A stretch of 64,000 nt of DNA, taken from positions 1 through 64,000 of the forward strand of contig CAWGCC010000057.1 in NCBI GenBank assembly GCA_963820965.1, read 5' to 3'. The stretch is from DATEDA01 sp963820965 (lineage in GTDB: Bacteria; Pseudomonadota; Gammaproteobacteria; Burkholderiales; SG8-39). The position numbers and the translations under genes were made by a program. This document shows, piece after piece, positions 1 through 9,700 of this stretch. The notes beneath the pieces are model-generated. The model saw only the letters and a list, made by a program, of their open reading frames with translations. It was not told the origin of the DNA and searched no databases. Position 1 is the stretch's first letter; every line of letters starts with the position of its first letter.

Positions 1-125
1 ACGAAATGATTTCATAATAATTTTAGCCGTTCGCCTTGCCCGCTGGAAATAAACATATCCGACCTCTGGCATAAAGATCGATAAAAAATAAGGTGCCGGG
101 ATATAGCTAAATTCCCGCTATTTGG

Positions 126-1190
126 CTACATGGGCCGAACCAGCACCAATTTGTCCGGCGAGCGATCAATCCGGATCGGATTACGCAATGGACGTCCAAA
201 ACCTTCAAGCTCAATCTCCATCACATCGCCATCCTGGAGTTTAATTTTGTCGCCGAAACTGAATTTATCTGCACCAAAGAAGTAAATGTGGACGTCTCCT
301 GCCCGGCGATGCGCCGGATATTTGAAATGATGATGCTCCAGATTGGTGAGAGTATGGGACATATTTTTCTCCCCGGTGGCGAAAGTCTGGGTCCGGTACC
401 GGCTTGCCCTCACGCCATAATCGGATATTTCCGCTCGCCCCCTTAAAGTCGGAGCCGACAATGAGCTCAGGCCCGATGGAGCAGGTGCGAAGTTTTGAAT
501 GCGCCAGGTAAAGATAGTTCTTTTGCTCGAAGACGTGATCGGAAAATTCATTCGCCAGCACAAATCCAACCCTCCTGGGAGCTCCCGTCGCATCGATGAG
601 ATACGCGCCGGGCTACTTCCGCTTCCTCACCACCGTCGAAAGCGAACGCAGGAACATCGAGGGAATCCCCATGCCCCCGCAGAATGGTGCCGCATCCCTT
701 GTAAAACCATTCCGGCGAAACACCGATTTTACCCGAAGCAGGTTTCCCGCCCTCCAATCCCCACCGATACATCCTCATACTATCCGTCAACGCCGCGTCG
801 TCAGTGGCAGTTACTTGTTTTCTTCTCGGTAGCCTGCTGATTCGATTTTGAAGATTCCGTCAGGTCATGCATGGCCTGGCGATTTTCAGCACTTGCCTTA
901 TGCGTCAGGCCGGTGCCGGTGACGAGGCACCGCGCCGGTTCCTCCGGATGATCGAAGGCCGGCAAAAGGAACCACTCGGAACGTCCCTCATAAATCGAGT
1001 CGTAATCGAGTTCCTCGTCAGTTGCAGCCTGCTCGATTGTTTGTTGCAGGGTTGTGTTCTGCGCTAAAGCCGCTTGCGCCAATTCATAAATAGACATCGC
1101 GCCGGTCAACAGCTTCAATCGGGTATCATCAAGAACCACGGCAACGCGCCGTCCATGAGCCAGGTGCTTTAGTTGAACTAGTCGTTTCAT
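126..1190 (-). CDS. AraD1/GguC-like FAH-fold protein (frameshifted)
   Basis: Bridging about three single-base slips gives one protein of about 350 residues, the usual length for the AraD1 (GguC-like) branch of the fumarylacetoacetate-hydrolase fold. The start at 1190 reads MKRLVQLKH. The N-terminal part carries FLLPAFDHPEEPARC, the middle MYRWGLEGGKP, EWFYKGCGTILRGHG and NEFSDHVFEQ, and the end LEHHHFKYPAHRR and EGFGRPLRNP. Family members are thought to be metal-dependent sugar-acid enzymes, often encoded near arabinose or galactose catabolism genes; the substrate here cannot be read. It is the last gene of a minus-strand run lysA, methyltransferase, this gene. The frame changes near 590-800, 540 and 400 look like sequence error, since conserved blocks continue in order across them. 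Confidence 0.75.
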
Positions 1191-1232
1191 TTGGCAACTT
1201 CTCTGTGATAAAGGAATACCCCGGACCGACTC

Positions 1233-2465
1233 TCAAGACAAAAACCGAAGATAAATTGCCTTCAGATACTCCGCTGCTTCAAAGGTCGCGGGATGATCGA
1301 CAGCGTGCCGGGTAGTGGCAAGCTCGGTAAATGGACGTTTCGTTTTACCTGCCGCGCTGCGAACGGCGGCAAAAAATTCCTGGGTGGTGACATGCGCGGA
1401 GCAGGAACAGGCGACCAGAATTCCATCCGACTCGAGGCACTTAATCCCTTCTGCGGCCAGTTTATGATAGGCTTCAACCGCGCCGGCTCGTTCGTTTTCT
1501 TTTTTGGCGAGCGAGGGTGGATCCAGGACGATCAGTCCAAAACGCGAAGCGCGAGTTTCGGCCAGCCAATCAAAAACATTGGCCTGAACTGTTTCATGCC
1601 GCGCTGCGGCAACGCTCGGGATACTGCTATTTAAACTGAAATTGCGTTGCGAACTTTCCAATGCGTGCCGGCTAATATCCAGGTCGGTAACGGATGAGGC
1701 TCCACCGCGCGCAGCGTATAGCGAGAAGCCACCGGTAAAACTGAACGCATTCAGCATCTTGCGGCCAGCACTCAGCAATTCAACCTGTCGGCGGTTTTCT
1801 CGTTGATCCAGAAAAAATCCGGTTTTCTGTCCTCGCAGCACATCGGCTTCAATGCGCAGACCGGACTCAAGAAAAATCACTGGTTCGTTCAACGCCTCCC
1901 CGAGCAAAACGTCGCCATCTTTTTTGCCGGTGGTGATTCCGATGCCTTTTTGGATATTGCGGCTGAGGCGCAGCACTATGCGTTGTGGATTTAGAACCTC
2001 GTGAAACAGGGGCAATATCAGATCGAGGTGTGGCAACCATGCCGCGGTGTAAAGTTTCAGGACGAGCGTGCGGTCATAGCGATCCAGAACCAAACCCGGC
2101 CAGCCGTCGCTTTCACCATTTATCAAACGCAGTCCGGTGGTCTGTGCAGTTAATATACCCTCCCGGCGATGCAAAGCACTCTGCAAACGCTCCGTCCACC
2201 ACGCTGCATCCAGAGTTTTTGGTTTGCCGTAATGCAGGATGCGCACCCGCAGTGGTGATTCGGGATCATACAATCCCATGGCCAAAAAGTTATCCTGTTT
2301 ATCGTAGATAACCGCCAGTTCACCCATTTGCCCTTCGCGATTATGTTCGCGGATGCTCTCGGCAAAGAGCCAGGGATGCCCGGAGCGGAGGATCGTTTCC
2401 GCGACCGGTTTGACGCGCAGCCGCAGCCGGGGTTTTGCTTTTTGTACGGGCTCTGACATTTCCAA
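1233..2465 (-). CDS. rlmI: RlmI-type class I SAM-dependent rRNA methyltransferase
   Basis: An intact 410-residue protein of the RlmI/RlmK family, which methylates a cytosine (C5) of 23S rRNA in the cytoplasm. An N-terminal PUA-like part (about residues 12-85, with SGHPWLFAESI and GLYDPESPLRVRI) is followed by a central RlmI-like domain (GLRLINGESDGWPGLVLDRYD) and a Rossmann methyltransferase with FFLDQRENRR, LNAFSFTGGFSLYAA and the catalytic-loop signature LDPPSLAKKE. The length matches the family. It lies about 80 bases downstream of lysA on the same strand, so co-transcription is likely. Assigning the exact RNA target (rlmI against related paralogues) is inference; the family is secure. Confidence 0.88.
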   Translation of the reverse strand: MEMSEPVQKAKPRLRLRVKPVAETILRSGHPWLFAESIREHNREGQMGELAVIYDKQDNFLAMGLYDPESPLRVRILHYGKPKTLDAAWWTERLQSALHRREGILTAQTTGLRLINGESDGWPGLVLDRYDRTLVLKLYTAAWLPHLDLILPLFHEVLNPQRIVLRLSRNIQKGIGITTGKKDGDVLLGEALNEPVIFLESGLRIEADVLRGQKTGFFLDQRENRRQVELLSAGRKMLNAFSFTGGFSLYAARGGASSVTDLDISRHALESSQRNFSLNSSIPSVAAARHETVQANVFDWLAETRASRFGLIVLDPPSLAKKENERAGAVEAYHKLAAEGIKCLESDGILVACSCSAHVTTQEFFAAVRSAAGKTKRPFTELATTRHAVDHPATFEAAEYLKAIYLRFLS

Positions 2466-2545
2466 AGTTGGAAGTTAACTCGCGGCCCGCCAACTTTTAG
2501 ACCTCGTCGTTGTGCTATTTTCGAGTCGTGGTGGTCTGGCTGTAA

Positions 2546-3844
2546 TTACTTTAACCAGGGAGCGATCTTCTCGCCGGCCCAGATTTCTTTCACCGGCTGA
2601 CGGTCGCGGACAATCGCCGATTTTTTACCGCTGACCAGAACTTCGGCGGCGAGAGAACGGGTGTTATAGTTGGACGCCATCACGAACCCGTAAGCGCCGG
2701 CGCTGAGCAAAGCCAGATAATCGCCTTGGCCGACTTTGGGCAAGGGACGGTCCTGCGCAAAGAAATCGCCGGATTCGCAGATGGGGCCGACGACATCAGA
2801 ACTGACCAGAAGCTCCGTTGCGCTGCGAAAGCGGCAGGATTTCGTGATAAGCTTCGTAGAACGCCGGACGGATCAGGTCGTTCATGGCCGCGTCCACGAT
2901 CAGAAAATTTTTCCTGCCGGTGCGTTTCACGAATTCGATGCGTGTAATCAGCGCTCCGGAATTGCCGGAAATGAAACGGCCGGGTTCCATAAGGATCCGC
3001 AAGCCGAGCGGCTTTAGGAGCGGCACCAGCTTGTCGGCGTATTTCTGCGGAGTCAGAATGTTTTGGCGGCGGCGCTTTGCCACCACTCGGCGGAACCGCT
3101 GGCCAGCGCCGGGTTATACACAATGCCCAACCCGCCGCCGATGCTCAGAAATTCGAGGTTGTGCTTTTGTTTGAGCCGGGTGATCAACGGCAGAACTTTG
3201 CGAACCGCCTGCTCGAAGGGTGTGACATCGGTGATTTGCGAACCGATATGCATCTGTAGGCCGCGCAGGCGGATGTTCTTTAATTTGGCTGCGCGCGCAT
3301 AGAGCGCTTCGATGCCTTCGAAGGCGATGCCGAATTTATTTTCGTAGGTGCCCGTGGTGATTTTTTTGTGCGTGTGCGCTTCGACGTTCGGATTCACGCG
3401 GACGGCGATGGGAGCAATTTTTTTAAGCCGGGCGGCGACTTTGTTGATCCGTTGCAGTTCCGGCTCGCTCTCGACGTTGAAAGTATAAACGCCTTTGCGC
3501 AGAGCGAACTCGATTTCACTGTCGGTTTTGCCGACCCCGGCAAATACGCATTTATTGGGTTCGCCGCCCGCAGCGATGACACGCTGGAGTTCGCCGCCGC
3601 TGACGATATCAAAGCCGCTGCCCAGGTTGGCCAGGGTGCGCAGCACCGATTGGTTCGAATTGGACTTAACCGCAAAGCAGACCAGGTGGTCGACGCCGCT
3701 CATGGCGCGGTCGAGTTTTTGCCAGTGGTTGGTCAGCGTCTGTTGCGAATACACGTATAGAGGTGTACCGTATTTTTTTGCCAGCGTTTCGAGGGCAACA
3801 CTTTCGCAAAACAGTTTGCCGCGGACGAAATGAAAGTCATGCAT
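2546..3844 (-). CDS. lysA: diaminopimelate decarboxylase (frameshifted)
   Basis: PLP-dependent enzyme that converts meso-diaminopimelate to lysine, the last step of lysine synthesis. The N-terminal two thirds is one open frame (MHDFHFVRGKLFCESVALE, PLYVYS, the PLP-lysine region CFAVKSNSN, LGSGFDIVSGGELQR, GLQMHIGSQI and the glycine-rich SIGGGLGI). The rest continues in two other frames: MEPGRFISGNSGAL, then AGAYGFVMASNYNTR, the typical C-terminal active-site block. Slips lie near 3,060-3,085 and 2,745-2,795. I chose the ATG at 3844 because family proteins start just before this HxFxxxxGxLxCE block; an in-frame start at 3907 is possible. It heads a minus-strand run with the methyltransferase and AraD1-like genes and is divergent from the kinase at 3956. 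Confidence 0.85.
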
Positions 3845-3955
3845 CGGGCCGGAAGTTAGGGTTTTGGCGGGAAAGTCTAAAGCCAAAACTTTTTGAACGG
3901 CGGTCAACTATTTTTCCCAGTGGAAAGATTGGCCGGAGCGTGATAAAGAAAGGCA

Positions 3956-4821
3956 GTGTTCGGCACTCAGAATAATACCAGCGCAACCGATTTGACGTCG
4001 CCCCAGCCGTTTGGTCGCTTTTATTTGCAGGAACTCATCAATAGTGGCGGGATGGCGGATATTTGGCTGGCAACCGATTCCAACAATAAGGCGTATGCTT
4101 TGCGGAAACTGCATGATCGGCTGCGCTTTAACTTTGGCGCACGCCGGCACTTTGTGCGGGGGGCGGAGATTCTTTCGTTAATCCACGATCATCCGGCGAT
4201 GATTGGCTATGTCGAGCATGGGAAAATCAAGGGCTCGCTTTACCTGCTCATGGAATACGTGGAAGCGTCCAATTTGAAAGAAATGTATGCGCGGACATGA
4301 TCCGACGCTGTTGGAAACTGTGGCTCAAATTCTCATCGATATGGCCGGGGCACTGGAGCACATGCATGAAAACGGATATATGCACCTTGATTTTCAAACC
4401 GGAGAATGTGCTGGTGACGGATACTGGCAAGGTGCGACTCGTGGATCGACCTCGCGCAACAAATTCCCGAGGAAACCGTTAAAGATGTCGAAAAATCCCG
4501 GCACGCCAGGTTATATGGCGCCGGAGCAATTATCCCGGCGAGGGGATCACGCCCATCACGTGGACATTTTCTCCTTCGGCGTGGCAGCTTCTATGAGTTG
4601 CTCACCAATCAAAAGCCTTTGCCGGGAGATACACCTGCTGAAATTCTTGAGGGCGGCAATTGGATTGTTACCTCCTTTATCCCCGCCCACGCGAGTACAA
4701 CCCTGATTTACCGGCAAATTTCGAAAAAGTCATTTTGAAATGCCTCGAAAAGGAGCCGGAACGCCGTTACCACTTCATGGGTCTGATGTTCCGCGAGTTG
4801 CAAGCAGCGCTTATCGTCTAA
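3956..4821 (+). CDS. Ser/Thr protein kinase (frameshifted)
   Basis: A Hanks-type kinase of about 285 residues with little beyond the catalytic domain. Visible in order: a degenerate glycine loop (LINSGGMADIW), the VAIK-equivalent YALRKLHD, a hinge LLMEYVEASNLKE, the catalytic loop MHLDFKPENVLV (HRD replaced by HLD, catalytic Asp and Asn kept), TPGYMAPEQL, DIFSFGV and the C-lobe end LKCLEKEPERRYHFM. At least three frame changes (about 4,290, 4,400-4,440 and 4,600-4,700) break it. No transmembrane segment or sensor domain follows, so it is probably cytoplasmic. A GTG at 3956 is the likely start, with lysA divergent on the other side. Function in this organism is unknown. Confidence 0.72.
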
Positions 4822-4890
4822 GTTTCGACAGATTTATTTTGGTGGTTTAGAAATTTTCTCCTGACGAAACTTTGTTCATTACTGTAGTCT

Positions 4891-5106
4891 TTGCCACAGG
4901 AAAACCCAGACCGACTTCGCGAACTGTTTCGCGTGCAGAAATCCCTGAACGAGCGGATTGGAGTTCATATGGAGCGGAAATGAATGATGAAGAAAAAACG
5001 AAATGGCTTTTGAACTATTGCCGGGCGATGTCTAGGAAATCGCGGAACTGAATCGACAGCATGCCGTGGAAATGGTCGGGCGAAGAGATACCAAAAGTTT
5101 GACGAT
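4891..5106 (+). pseudogene. dimeric dUTPase-like protein, 5' part only, cut by the join
   Basis: The first 65-70 codons of a dUTPase_2/MazG-like all-alpha nucleotide pyrophosphatase. Through several slips one reads ENPDRLRELFRVQKSLNERIG, then MNDEEKTKWLLNYCRAM, EIAEL, DSMPWKW and finally YQKFD, the usual order in these proteins. After QKFD (about 5,103) the similarity stops and the opposite strand becomes the end of a histidine kinase. The metal-binding EIAEL helix is present, but the second half of the family is missing. It has the moderate-GC style of the left piece. I read it as a real gene truncated by a chimeric join. Confidence 0.6.
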
Positions 5107-6295
5107 CGGCCCAGACTCGACCGCCATGCCGATGCGCGATACGTTGCACGGTGGCGAGCCCTATGCCGGTGCCCTCGAACGCTTCCGGTCGATGAAGGCG
5201 CTGGAACACGCCGAACAACTTGTTCACGTATTTCATGTCGAAGCCGACGCCGTTGTCCCTGACGAACACGACGACCTCGTCCTGCCCACCGTCCGCGCAT
5301 CCTATCTCGATCTCCGCTTCCGGACGCGTGCGCGTGAACTTGACGGCGTTGGAAATGAGGTTGACGAACGCGACCCGCAGCATCGCGCGGTCGCCATACA
5401 CACTGGGCAGCGTCCCGACTTTCCAGACGATCTTGCGCCGCTCAGTGTCCCGCTCGAGCTCGCTCATGATCTCGCGCACCAGCTGTTCCAGACTTACCAG
5501 GGTGTTGTGCGCCTCAGCACGGCCTATCCTGGAAAAGTCCAGGAGATCGTCGATCAGGGTGCCCATCCGCCTGGCCGAATCCAGGAGCATCGACACGTAT
5601 CGGCGGCTCTTCTCGTCGAGCGCCGCGGCAGCGTGTTTCTGCAGGAGCTCGGAGTACCCAGCCACGTGTCGTAGCGGCGCTCGCAGGTCATGGGATACGG
5701 AGTAGGCGAATGCCTCGAGTTCCCTGTTGGCCGCCTGGAGCTCGATCGTCTGCCGTTCCAGGTCGGCGTTGAGCCTCCGGATCTCCTCCTCCCGCCGCTT
5801 CCGCTCGGCGAGTTCTGCTTCGAGCTCGTCGCGTGCCTGGCGGAGCGCCGTCTCGATCCGGCGTCGGCGCAAGGCGAACCAGCCGATCATCACCGCGAAC
5901 AGAACGAAGGCGACGAAATAGGCGCGATCGGAGGGGGCGATGTAAAGGGTGTGCCGCGGGTCGGTAAAGAAGTAGTTGAAACACAGGCTGGAGAACACAA
6001 CGGCGAGGACACCGGGCCCCGGCCCGCCGTACCAGACCGCGGCGCCGACGCCCATCAGAAAGAGCGGGAAGGTCAGTTGCTCGACTCCCTGGAGGTCGGC
6101 GACGAGCGCCAGCCCCAGTGCAGTCGCGACGCAGGCGACGGCCAGGCCGTAGGAGCGAATCCACCGTATCGCCGTCAGCGACGCCGCATCCCCGGGCGTC
6201 CTCGCTCGTGCTGTCTCGACCGCGTTCGGCATCGCTTCCAAGGCGCCCCTGGCGCCGCCATCAGCGGAGTTCACGATATCACCAACCTCCTGCAT
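5105..6295 (-). CDS. DUF4118 membrane histidine kinase, C-terminus cut by the join
   Basis: A sensor kinase with a DUF4118 (KdpD-like) membrane region: helices around VACVATALGLALV, FPLFLMGVGAAVWYGG, VLAVVFSSLCFNYFF and FVAFVLFAVMIGWFAL. A coiled coil follows, then HisKA with AYSVSHDLRAPLRHVAGYSE (phospho-accepting His) and a HATPase with NLISNAVKF, DNGVGFD, FQRLHRPEAFEGTG and GIGLATVQRIAHRHGG. It ends at GRVWADR, where kinases of this class normally continue with about 15 residues (GxGATFYF); here the sequence switches to unrelated antisense of the left-hand piece. No receiver is fused and the partner regulator is unknown. The start at 6295 is chosen over upstream in-frame codons because membrane segments begin soon after. 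It is divergent from the giant kinase at 6719. Confidence 0.8.
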
Positions 6296-6718
6296 AGCTC
6301 CTCGGCTGCGTACGCGTTCGCCCGTGCGGGCAGCAAACACCCGCGCGGTGCGTGCGCTGGCCGTCTCGCCTCGTATTGACGCCCCGCGGCACGCCTCCAA
6401 TGTGACGACGAGATCATGCAATGTGACAACAGACACGAGAGAATCTGCGGTGCCCCGAACGGACGACCCGCCCGGCGGGTGCAATGCCTTCGTCGGGCGT
6501 GTTCCCGGATGGGGGACGGGGTTATGTGTCGATTGACACATTCGACCGCGGATTGACACAGCGTTGAGCCGTGGTGCCGATGGAATGCCCGATCGGGCCG
6601 GAACTGCCCGATCCCCGGTTCTCGCGACGCGGCTCCGGCGCGGGCCGAGGCGGCACACCGGCGCGGAGTCGAAGAGAGTGCTGCCAAAGCCCCATTCGCC
6701 GCAAGGGAACTGGCACGC
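6296..6718. other. divergent intergenic region between two sensor kinase genes
   Basis: About 420 bases separate the start of the DUF4118 kinase from the start of the ten-PAS kinase. I see no gene in it. It holds the TGTGTC-GATT-GACACA dyad at 6525-6540 and a second half copy, GATTGACACA, at 6551-6560, so it is probably the shared control region of the two kinases. Confidence 0.5.
6525..6540. promoter_or_regulatory. perfect dyad TGTGTC-GATT-GACACA
   Basis: A perfect 6-4-6 inverted repeat, the best copy of a motif that recurs through the right-hand piece (TGTC-N4-GACA). It is followed by TTCGACCGCGG and a second half site GATTGACACA at 6551-6560; the same TTCGACCGCGG tail follows the copy at 35113. 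The right arm contains TTGACA, so it may overlap a -35 box. Likely an operator for a dimeric regulator; the protein is unknown. Confidence 0.5.
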
Positions 6719-9700
6719 GTGACCGTTTGGCGCGGCAAGCCGGCGATCGCCTTGCGCTATGCGTTGGCGCCGGCGTGCGTCGGCGTTGCTGTGCTGTTGT
6801 ATCTGTCGCCGGCGGGGTCGCTTCTTCACCCGACCGGACCTTTCGTTCTCGGGGTCGTTGCCGCGGCCTGGTTGGGGGCGCCAGGCCCGGCGTTCTCGCC
6901 GCGTTCCTGTCCGCGCTCGTCTTTCCTCAGCTTGTCGTCGTCACCGGGTCGCTCTCGACAAACTATCCGCTGCTCGGGGGCTTCTTCGATCTGCCGCGTT
7001 TCGTCAGCCTCGGGCTGACGGGGGCGGCGGTGGGCTGGGGCACCAGCTCGTACCGGTGTGCGCAGGCGGCGCTGCGCGAGAGGGAGCGCCTCCTGACCAA
7101 GACGCGCGACGAACTGGAGACAGCGGTGGCCGAACGCACCGCCCATCTGTCCGCTTCCCAGGAGGCGCTGCGCGAATCGCAGCAACGCTACGAGCGCGTG
7201 ATGCTTGCGTCGAACGCCGGTACCTGGGACTGGGACGTGACCACCGACAGAGTACTACGTCTCGCCGCGGCTCCTCGAGCTGTGCGGTTTGGCGCCCGGC
7301 ACGACGTTTTCCACCCGCGAGGAGTTCATCCGGAGCCGGCCGATTCCACGCTCATGACCGCGAGGAATGGGAGCAAGCGGTGACGAGCGCTCTTCGCGAG
7401 CCGCGACGCGCACGCTCGCCATGGAATTTCGCTCAATCGTCGAACGGGGAGTCGCGCTGGCGCCGCCTCGAAGGCATTTGCTTCCGCGACGCGACGGGAA
7501 GCGTCGTGCGCTGGACCGGTACTTCCACGGACATCACCGACCGCAAGCTCGCGGAGGAAGCGTTGCGCCGAAGCGAAGAGCGGTTCGCGCTCGCCGTCGC
7601 GGGCTCCGACGACGGGATCTGGGACGTCGACGTCGTGACCGACACATGTTCCTCTCGGCGCGGGCGCAGCGGATCTACGGCCTGGAGCCCGGGGTCATGG
7701 TCCGGCCGCGCACGCAGTGGTGGGCCAGGGTGGTGCTCCACCCGAAGACGTGCACCGCAACGGCGCGCGGTCGAGGACCACCTCGCCGGAACGCAGGACG
7801 ACTACGAAGGCGAATGGCGCGTGCGCGACGCCGACGGCGCGTTCCGCTGGGGGCGGATCCGCGGCCAGTGCGTGCGCGATGTGGGTGGGCGGGCACCGGT
7901 TCGCCGGCTCGGTCAGCGACATCGACGTCCAGAAGCGCGCCGAGGAGGCGCTCAGGCTGTCCGAGGAGCGCCACGCCATCGCGATGCAGGCGTCGGGTGC
8001 AGGTCACTGGGACGGAAGATCGCGACCGACGAGTACCACGTCTCGCCGCGGATGCGAGAGCTAGCCGGCATTGCGCCGGACGCCACGTGGGCAAGCCGCA
8101 CCGAGTTCCTCGCGCAGTTTCCGTTCCACCCCGAGGACCGGCCGAGGTTCGAGGCGGCCGTCGCTGCGCATTTTGCCGGCAAGGCCGCCCGGTTCGATAT
8201 CGAGGTTCGCTTGGTCCCGGGCGGCGACGTTCGATGGATCCATATGCTCGGCATTTGCAGTCCGCGATCCGTCTGGAGCACCCGTACGCTGGGCTGGTTC
8301 GGTAATCGACATCACGGAACGCAAGCGCGCCGAGGAGGCGCTGCGGCTCTCGGAGGAGCGCTACGCGTACGCCATGGAGGCGGCGCAGGACGCGCATTGG
8401 GACTGGATCGTCGGCACCGACCAGTACTACACGTCGCCCCGCGTCGTGGACGTGTTCGGTTTGCCACCCGGTACCACCTTCACGTCCCGCCAGGACTATC
8501 TTGCCAAGACGCCGCTCGTGAAGGAGGACCTGGATGTCTGGCTGCGCGCGTCGCGCGAGCTCTTCGCCGGCACCGGATCACGGCTCAGCATGGAGCTGCG
8601 CGCAATCATCAACGGGGAAGTCCGCTGGATCCAGCACAACGGCTTGTGCGTGCGCGATCCATCGGGGCGGGCCGTCCGATGGTGCGGCAGCGTGAGGGAT
8701 GTCACGGAACGCCGGCGCGCGGAGGAGGCGCTGCGGCTGTCGGAAGAGCGCTATGCCGTCGCCATGGAAGTGGCCGAGGAGGGCCACTTGGACTGGAACG
8801 TACAGACCGACGAGATCTTCGCGTCAGCCCAAGCCGAAGAGGGTGATGAACGTGCCGGGGGACGCGGAGTGCCGCACGCGCAGCGACGTCATGGCCCGCG
8901 TGCGCTATCACCCGGACGACTGGCCGCGGATCTCGGCGGAGTGGCGCGCGGCGTCTCGCCGGACGGGGGGTGGAGCACGAATTCGAGTACCGCATCCTGC
9001 GGGGCGGAGGAGCCGCGCTGGATCGGGGGCGCTGGAAAGTCTTTCGCAACGCGGACGGAGGGGCGCAGCGGGTCATCGGCGTCGTCGCCGACATCACGGA
9101 CCGCAAGCTCGCCGAGGGCGAGCTGCGCGAGAGCGAGGCGCGCTTCCGCGGCCTGACCGAGCTTTGGTCCGACTGGTATTGGCGGCAGGACGAGAACCTG
9201 CGCTTCACCTACTCCGCGGCCGGCATGGACCCCGCCCGAGGGCTATCCCGGGGGCTCGGCGATCGGCAAGACGCGCTGGGAGCTTCGCCGGCATCGCGCC
9301 GCTCTCGACTCCCTGGGCCGAGCACCAGGCGCTGCTCGCGGCGCGCAAGCCGTTCCGCGACTTCGACTATTCGCCGGCCGGCCGGCGACGGGACGATGCG
9401 CTACATCGCCACGAGCGGCGCGCCGATCTTCGACGATGCAGGGAAGCTTCAAGGGCTACCAGGGGGTGGGGCGCGACATCACCGAACGCAAGCGCATGGA
9501 GGAGGCGCTGCGGCGTTCGGAGCAAGGCTATGAGTTGGCGATGGAAGCCGCACAGGACGCGCACTGGGACTGGGACATGATTTCCGGGCAGTATTACCTC
9601 TCACCTCGGGTTACCCAGCTCTACGGATTGACAGACACGAGCATCGCCAACCGTGAGGAAGTCCTGGCCGCGTTGCCCTACGCGCCGGAGGAGCGCGAAG

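Noticed and set aside
5015..6829. Longer version of the DUF4118 kinase (604 codons)
   Set aside because: The first 180 codons are Arg/Pro-rich without family features, and the last 28 are antisense of the left-hand dUTPase-like gene.
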